Positions 59,593 through 64,000 of a DNA stretch of 64,000 nt are shown piece after piece. The translations under genes and the position numbers were made by a program. The stretch is from Desulfovibrio sp. A2 (GTDB lineage: Bacteria > Desulfobacterota > Desulfovibrionia > Desulfovibrionales > Desulfovibrionaceae): positions 1 to 64,000 of the forward strand of contig NZ_AGFG01000005.1 in NCBI RefSeq assembly GCF_000226255.1, in the 5' to 3' direction. Each line of letters opens with the position of its first letter. Position 1 is the stretch's first letter. A model generated the notes under the pieces. That model had not been told where the DNA came from. It ran no database searches and worked only from the letters and a program-made list of their open reading frames with translations.

Positions 59593-61027
59593 CCGTCAGC
59601 ACCATGTTGCGGGCCGCCGCCGTCTCGTCCAGCCTGCGCACCGGCGTGGTCACCGGGGCCGCGTGCAGGGCGTCGGGGTTCTGGGCCGCCGATTCCAGAA
59701 TGGCGATGAGGTCGTCCGCGAATTCGTCGAGCGTCTGCCTGCTCTCGGTTTCCGTGGGCTCGAACATCATGCATTCCTTGACGATGAGCGGGAAGTAGAT
59801 GGTGGGGGCGTGGTACCCCTTGTCCAGCAGTGCCTTGGCCACGTCCAGCGCACGGATGCCGCACTCTGCGTGGTTGCAGGCGGACGCCACGAACTCGTGC
59901 ATGCAGATGCGGTCGTGGGGGATTTCCAGCACCTTTTCCAGCCGCTTGCGCAGGTAGTTGGCGTTGAGCACCGCGTATTCCGAAACGCGTTCCAGCCCTT
60001 CGCCGCCCAGGCGCAGGATGTAGGCATAGGCTTTGAGCAGCACGCCGAAGTTGCCGTAGAACGGGGCCATGAAGCCGATGGACTTCGGGTGGTCGTAGTT
60101 CAGGTAATAGCGGCCGTCGTGCAGCTTTTCCACCCGCGAGATGGGCAGGTACGGCACCAGCCGTTCGCTGACGCCCACCGGGCCCGCGCCGGGGCCGCCG
60201 CCGCCGTGCGGGGTGGCGAAGGTCTTGTGCAGGTTCAGGTGCACCACGTCGAAGCCCACGTCGCCCACGCGCATCTTGCCGAGAATGGCGTTCAGATTCG
60301 CGCCGTCGTAGTAGAGCAGGGCGTCCACCGCGCGCAGCTTTTCGACGATGCGCGGCAGGTGGTTTTCGAACAGCCCCAGGGTGTTGGGGCAGGTCATCAT
60401 CAGGGCGGCCACGTCGTCGTCCAGGGCGGCTTCCAGCGCGTCCGGGTCGACCATGCCGTCCTTGGATTCGATGTTCACCACCTCGTACCCGGCCAGCGCT
60501 GCGGATGCGGGGTTGGTGCCGTGGGCGGAATCGGGGCAGATGACCTTGGTCTTACGGTTGCCCTTGTCCTTGTGGTAGGCGGCGATGAGCATGGCCCCGG
60601 TAAGTTCGCCGTGCGCGCCCGCCATGGGGTGCAGGGTGAACGCGCGCATGCCGGTGATCTCGCACAGCAGGCGCTCGGTCTCCCACATCACCTCCAGCGC
60701 GCCCTGGGCATACTGGCCCGCGCCCTTCAGCTGGGCCATCAGCGGGTGCAGCCGGGTAAAGCCGGGCAGGGCGGCCACCTGTTCGGTGAACTTGGGGTTG
60801 TACTTCATGGTGCACGAGCCAAGGGGGTAGAAATTGGAATCCACCCCGAAGTTCAGGCGCGACAGCCGCGTGAAGTGGCGCACCACGTCCAGCTCGCCCA
60901 GTTCGGGCAGGGCGGGGCGCCTGGCGCGCAGCAGGTTCGCGGGCAGCATGTCGGCCGCGTGCATTTTCGGCTCTGCGGGCAGGCAGGCGGTACGGCCGGG
61001 AACGGATGCGGCGAAGGCGGTCTTCAC
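59582..61027 (-). CDS. gcvPB: Glycine dehydrogenase (decarboxylating) subunit 2
   Basis: Encodes 481 residues from a GTG at 61027 that overlaps the gcvPA stop by 4 bases (GTGA). It is the C-terminal half of P protein and carries the PLP site. The PLP-lysine region is VVHLNLHKTFATPHGGGGPG (about 265-284). LGSCTMKYNPK and SAHGTNPASAALAG are family blocks. With GcvPA it decarboxylates glycine and loads GcvH. Confidence 0.97.
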   Translation of the reverse strand: MKTAFAASVPGRTACLPAEPKMHAADMLPANLLRARRPALPELGELDVVRHFTRLSRLNFGVDSNFYPLGSCTMKYNPKFTEQVAALPGFTRLHPLMAQLKGAGQYAQGALEVMWETERLLCEITGMRAFTLHPMAGAHGELTGAMLIAAYHKDKGNRKTKVICPDSAHGTNPASAALAGYEVVNIESKDGMVDPDALEAALDDDVAALMMTCPNTLGLFENHLPRIVEKLRAVDALLYYDGANLNAILGKMRVGDVGFDVVHLNLHKTFATPHGGGGPGAGPVGVSERLVPYLPISRVEKLHDGRYYLNYDHPKSIGFMAPFYGNFGVLLKAYAYILRLGGEGLERVSEYAVLNANYLRKRLEKVLEIPHDRICMHEFVASACNHAECGIRALDVAKALLDKGYHAPTIYFPLIVKECMMFEPTETESRQTLDEFADDLIAILESAAQNPDALHAAPVTTPVRRLDETAAARNMVLTDDA

Positions 61028-62355
61028 AGGATACCTCCCAGCATTTCGGCCAGAATGCCGACCTGTTCGAAGCTGTTCTTTTCGGTGCAGGCCACCAGCA
61101 GCACGTCGTCCATGCCCGCGTAGTAGCGCCCCACGGGAAAGCCGGGCACATAGCCGCGCGCGGTAAGCCGGTCCACCGCCTCGAAGGCGGGAATGGGCAG
61201 CCGCACGGCGAATTCGTTGCCGAAGGGGGCGGTGTTCAGCGGGCGCACCCCGGCGATGGCGGTCAGCCGTTCCATGGCGTAGCGGGCGCGTTCCATGGAA
61301 AGCTCGGCCGTGCGGGTCAGGCCTTCCGGTCCCAGCAGGCACAGGTGCACCAGCGTGCGCAGGGCGCACAGGGCCTGGTTGGAGCAGATGTTGGACGTGG
61401 CTTTCGCGCGGCGGATGTGCTGTTCGCGCGCCTGCAGCGTCAGCACGTAGCCGGTGCGGCCTTCGGTGTCGTTGGTGCGGCCCACGATGCGGCCGGGCAT
61501 CTGGCGCACCATGTCCTTGGTGCAGGTCATGATGCCCAGGTACGGCCCGCCGAAGCTCAGCGGCTGGCCCAGCGACTGCCCTTCGGCCACGGCGATGTCC
61601 GCGCCCATTTCGCCGGGCGTTTTCAGCACCGACTGCATGACCGGGTACACCGAAATGACCGACGCGGCCTTCTGGCTCTTGGCGTGCGCGAACAGGTCGG
61701 TGAAGTCTTCCACCACCCCGAAGAAGTTGGGGTTCTGCACCACCACGGCGGCGCAGCCGGTGTCCACGGCGGCCTTCAGGGCGGCCATGTCCGACTTGCC
61801 GTCCACCTGCGGCACGGTGACCAGGTCGAGCGAGAGGTTGGACGTGTACGAGGCCAGCATGGTGCGCCAGATGGGGCTGACGGCCTCGTCGATGACCAGC
61901 TTGCGGCGCTTGGTGGCGCGCACGGCCATCATCATGGCTTCGAAGATGGCCGAGCCGCCGTCGTAGACCGAGGCGTTGGCGCAGTCCATGTCCAGCAGGC
62001 GGCACACTGCCGTCTGGTACTCGAAGATGGCCTGCAGGGTGCCCTGCGAGGCTTCGGGCTGGTAGGGGGTGTAGGCGGTGTAGAATTCACCGCGCGAGAC
62101 CAGCGCATCGACGGCGGCCGGGATGTGGTGGTTGTAGAAACCGCCGCCCAGAAAGCTGACCACGTCGGTGCGGTTGCGGGCGGCCATTTCTTCCATCTTG
62201 GCCAGCACCTGCATTTCGCTGAGGCCCTGGGGCAGCTCGAAGCTGCGCGGGCGCATTTCTGCCGGAATATCGACGAAAAGATCCTCGATGCTCTGCACGC
62301 CGATGACGGAGAGCATTTCCCGGACCTCCTCTGGGGAGTGCGGGATGAACGGCAT
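61024..62355 (-). CDS. gcvPA: Glycine dehydrogenase (decarboxylating) subunit 1
   Basis: Encodes 443 residues, normal for the split form. Blocks include MPFIPHSPEEVREMLSVIGV, SFLGGGFYNHHIPAAVDAL, YTAYTPYQPEASQGTLQAIF and ATSNICSNQALCAL. It pairs with GcvPB to form the split P protein of clostridia and Desulfovibrio. It starts 16 bases after gcvH and its stop overlaps gcvPB. Confidence 0.97.
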   Translation of the reverse strand: MPFIPHSPEEVREMLSVIGVQSIEDLFVDIPAEMRPRSFELPQGLSEMQVLAKMEEMAARNRTDVVSFLGGGFYNHHIPAAVDALVSRGEFYTAYTPYQPEASQGTLQAIFEYQTAVCRLLDMDCANASVYDGGSAIFEAMMMAVRATKRRKLVIDEAVSPIWRTMLASYTSNLSLDLVTVPQVDGKSDMAALKAAVDTGCAAVVVQNPNFFGVVEDFTDLFAHAKSQKAASVISVYPVMQSVLKTPGEMGADIAVAEGQSLGQPLSFGGPYLGIMTCTKDMVRQMPGRIVGRTNDTEGRTGYVLTLQAREQHIRRAKATSNICSNQALCALRTLVHLCLLGPEGLTRTAELSMERARYAMERLTAIAGVRPLNTAPFGNEFAVRLPIPAFEAVDRLTARGYVPGFPVGRYYAGMDDVLLVACTEKNSFEQVGILAEMLGGIL

Positions 62356-62371
62356 GGGGTGCTCCTTGCCG

Positions 62372-62755
62372 CTAGTGGGCGTCGCGCGCGACGACGGCTT
62401 CGTAGTCGGCGGCGGAGAGCAGGCTCTCGGGCTTGCCGTCCAGCTTCACGCGCACCATCCAGCCGTCGGTGTAGGGCGACTGGTTCACCAGTTCAGGCGC
62501 GCCGGACAGGGCGTCGTTGACGGCGCTGACGGTGCCCGCGAGCGGCGAGTAGAGTTCGCTGGCGGCCTTCACCGATTCCACCGAGCCCATTTCCTGGCCG
62601 GTGGCCAGGGTGTCGCCCACGGCGGGCAGGTCGACGAAGGTCAGGTCGCCCAGCTGTTCCTGCGCGAACTGGGTGATGCCGATGACGGCCTCGTCGCCCT
62701 CGATGCGCACCCATTCGTGGGTGTCGGTGTAGAGCAGGTCGGCGGGAATGGACAT
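62372..62755 (-). CDS. gcvH: Glycine cleavage system H protein
   Basis: Encodes 127 residues from an ATG with AGGAGG. Carries the lipoyl-lysine in [16 protein letters not shown] (Lys about 62). The opening [18 protein letters not shown] is typical. It moves the aminomethyl group between P, T and L proteins. It is the first gene of the operon. No gcvT follows, so the T protein is encoded elsewhere. Confidence 0.97.
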   Translation of the reverse strand: MSIPADLLYTDTHEWVRIEGDEAVIGITQFAQEQLGDLTFVDLPAVGDTLATGQEMGSVESVKAASELYSPLAGTVSAVNDALSGAPELVNQSPYTDGWMVRVKLDGKPESLLSAADYEAVVARDAH

Positions 62756-62860
62756 GTGTGCCTCCTGGAAAGGTTCGGCCTGTGGTGGGGGCCAGTGGGG
62801 GTGGGTGGAATGCGCGGCGCGGGCACGGCGGTCACGGCCCGGCTGCGGTGTGTGTGGCGC

Positions 62861-62910
62861 TGTTGCGAACGGTGCGGGGCGCGGCCTTGTTGCAAACGCT
62901 GCGGGGCACG
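62861..62910. repeat. Two 23-base direct repeats in the gcvH leader
   Basis: Bases 62861-62883 and 62888-62910 match at 20 of 23 positions (both starting TGTTGC and sharing TGCGGGGC). They lie within the 290-base leader of the gcv operon and are spaced 27 bases. No ORF occupies the region. Confidence 0.55.
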
Positions 62911-63045
62911 CGCTGCCCTTTCTGCGGTGGAAAGGACATGCCGAACGCACCGGCAACGCGGCGAGCGCGCCGGTGCACCGGTAATAGCCGGACACGGCGC
63001 GGCCCGCAAGTGCCGCGACACAATGAAAAGGGGGCGTTGGCGCGC

Positions 63046-63459
63046 CTACTTCTCGGTCTTTTCGAGGTGCACGCCGAGCTTTTCGATCTCGTCCAGCAGC
63101 AACTGGCGGCGGATGGGCTTTACGATGAAGCTGACGGCGTCGCCCAGAAAGAAGGCGTCGTGCACTTCCTGCGAATCGTCCAGGCCGGAGATCATGATGA
63201 CCTTCACGGCCTTTTCGGGGGGCACGCCCTCTTCCTTTTCTATCTCGCGGATTTCGCGCAGGGCCTGCTGCCCGTCGGCGTTGGGCATGAGGATGTCGAG
63301 GGTGACAACGTCGTAGGGTTCGCCGTCCTTGAGGGCAGAGTTGAAGGCCTGCACGCCTTCCTCGCCGTCGGTGGCGATGTCGACATACCCGAAGGGGTGA
63401 AGGATTTTCTGGACCAGTCTGCGGCTGTCGAAGTCGTCGTCAACGACCAGGAATTTCAT
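63046..63459 (-). CDS. Single-domain response regulator
   Basis: Encodes 137 residues, a CheY-like receiver with no output domain. Acidic pair VVDDD (5-9), phospho-acceptor Asp in [13 protein letters not shown], Thr/Ser in VIMISGL and Lys in FIVKPI are all present. It probably works in a phosphorelay or by protein contact. It lies upstream of the gcv operon and has its own promoter. Confidence 0.95.
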   Translation of the reverse strand: MKFLVVDDDFDSRRLVQKILHPFGYVDIATDGEEGVQAFNSALKDGEPYDVVTLDILMPNADGQQALREIREIEKEEGVPPEKAVKVIMISGLDDSQEVHDAFFLGDAVSFIVKPIRRQLLLDEIEKLGVHLEKTEK

Positions 63460-63613
63460 CGGAACGTCCTTCTGCCTGGGCGCGTGGTGCGCCGTGGTTT
63501 CGCCGCCGCGCCTGCGTGGGGCGACGGCCTGATGGATGCCCGGTAAACGCGGTGCGGTCCGCAACAGGGGTAACGTCGACGCACTCCGGCGTCCGTCTGT
63601 GAAATTGCTGACG

Positions 63614-63642
63614 AACATAGCCGCCAGCGGTAGCGCGGTCAA
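63614..63642 (-). promoter_or_regulatory. Candidate sigma-70 promoter of the response regulator
   Basis: On the minus strand TTGACC (63642-63637), 17 bases, then TATGTT (63619-63614). Transcription would begin about 150 bases before the ATG at 63459, giving a long leader. Confidence 0.6.
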
Positions 63643-63700
63643 TGAGCGTTAACGCCCTGCGCGTCTTTCTATGAGGCGGCGTTGCAGGGCCGCCCGCCGT

Positions 63701-64000
63701 CTATACCCCGGCGGCCGCGAAGGCCCGGTCCACGATGTCCACGGCTTCCTGCTGGATGCGCTTCAGGTGGTCGGAACCCTTGAAGCTTTCGGTGTAGATC
63801 TTGTACATGTCCTCGGTGCCGGAGGGACGCGCGGCAAACCAGCCGTCGTCCGTAATGACCTTCAACCCTCCGATGGACGCGCCGTTGCCGGGGGCCTTGG
63901 TGAGCATGGCGGTGATGGGCGCGCCCGCAAGTTCCGTGGCGGTCAGCACGTCGGGCGAAAGGTTGGCCAGCACGGCCCGGCGTTCCGCCCCGGCGGGCGA
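63701..64000 (-). CDS. pgm: Phosphoglucomutase, C-terminal part (cut by window edge)
   Basis: The frame is open to the right edge and ends at 63701, giving the last 99 residues. The stretch [20 protein letters not shown] followed by [15 protein letters not shown] is the alpha-D-glucose-specific Pgm sugar-phosphate-binding end, close to E. coli Pgm. It interconverts glucose-1-P and glucose-6-P. The N-terminal domains lie outside the window. Confidence 0.93.
   Translation of the reverse strand, partial: SPAGAERRAVLANLSPDVLTATELAGAPITAMLTKAPGNGASIGGLKVITDDGWFAARPSGTEDMYKIYTESFKGSDHLKRIQQEAVDIVDRAFAAAGV

Noticed and set aside
62756..63045. Glycine riboswitch before gcvH
   Set aside because: Neither strand shows the conserved glycine aptamer core; only direct repeats are visible.

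Overview
The window comes from a high-GC bacterium that is almost certainly a member of the Desulfovibrio / Nitratidesulfovibrio vulgaris group. This is inferred from the chromosomal half: a split glycine decarboxylase operon (gcvH-gcvPA-gcvPB-lpdA) beside a response regulator and pgm, a VWA-OmpA protein, purM, thiC, AmrS-CobO, IF-1 and an RRM protein. No 16S gene is present to prove it.

Layout. (1) Bases 1-2000 hold a tight AT-rich three-gene operon (143-1706, minus strand) encoding one soluble and two small membrane proteins of unknown function. (2) Bases 2042-24370 are the late module of a P2-like contractile-tail prophage. Three small unknown genes come first, then ogr-mazF, then portal and terminase on the minus strand. 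The plus strand carries scaffold/protease, capsid, small terminase, head completion, tail completion, sheath, tube, a TraR-like zinc finger, lysis genes, tail chaperone with a -1 frameshift, tape measure, a baseplate protein, gpJ, gpI, tail fibre, hub and spike. A BrnT-BrnA toxin-antitoxin pair sits antisense inside the tail cluster. No integrase, repressor or replication genes are in the window, so they are either to the left or lost. (3) Bases 24445-27000 are an accessory margin: an AT-rich two-TM protein with a small coupled gene, a decayed HigBA-like pair, a secreted protein, and then tRNA-Pro(UGG), a plausible attachment site.

(4) Bases 27645-40931 are ordinary chromosome: RRM protein, infA, a ferredoxin-type protein, cobO-amrS, purM, a radical SAM protein, two membrane-anchored coiled-coil proteins, a CgeB-like glycosyltransferase, thiC and a D-2-hydroxyacid dehydrogenase. 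(5) Bases 41081-54716 are a signalling region: a periplasmic binding protein coupled by a 4-base overlap to a GGDEF-EAL protein, a large AsmA-like protein, then a histidine kinase / sigma-54 activator pair. The pair is preceded by a candidate sigma-54 promoter and TGTGCA-type sites, and split by a 35-codon partial duplication of the regulator start. A TPR lipoprotein and an Hpt protein follow. (6) Bases 54741-64000, all minus strand, carry a ferredoxin, a 2-Cys peroxiredoxin, a secreted protein, a VWA-OmpA protein, the glycine cleavage operon with its own lipoamide dehydrogenase but no gcvT, a single-domain response regulator, and the C-terminus of phosphoglucomutase.

The observations I rate highest are the lambda-type slippery heptamer in the tail chaperone gene, the BrnTA module with its palindromic operator inside the tail operon, a MazF-type toxin without antitoxin behind the late activator, the uncharacterised AT-rich operon at the left edge, the TGTGCA/sigma-54 control region, and the alternative hairpins over the thiC ribosome binding site.
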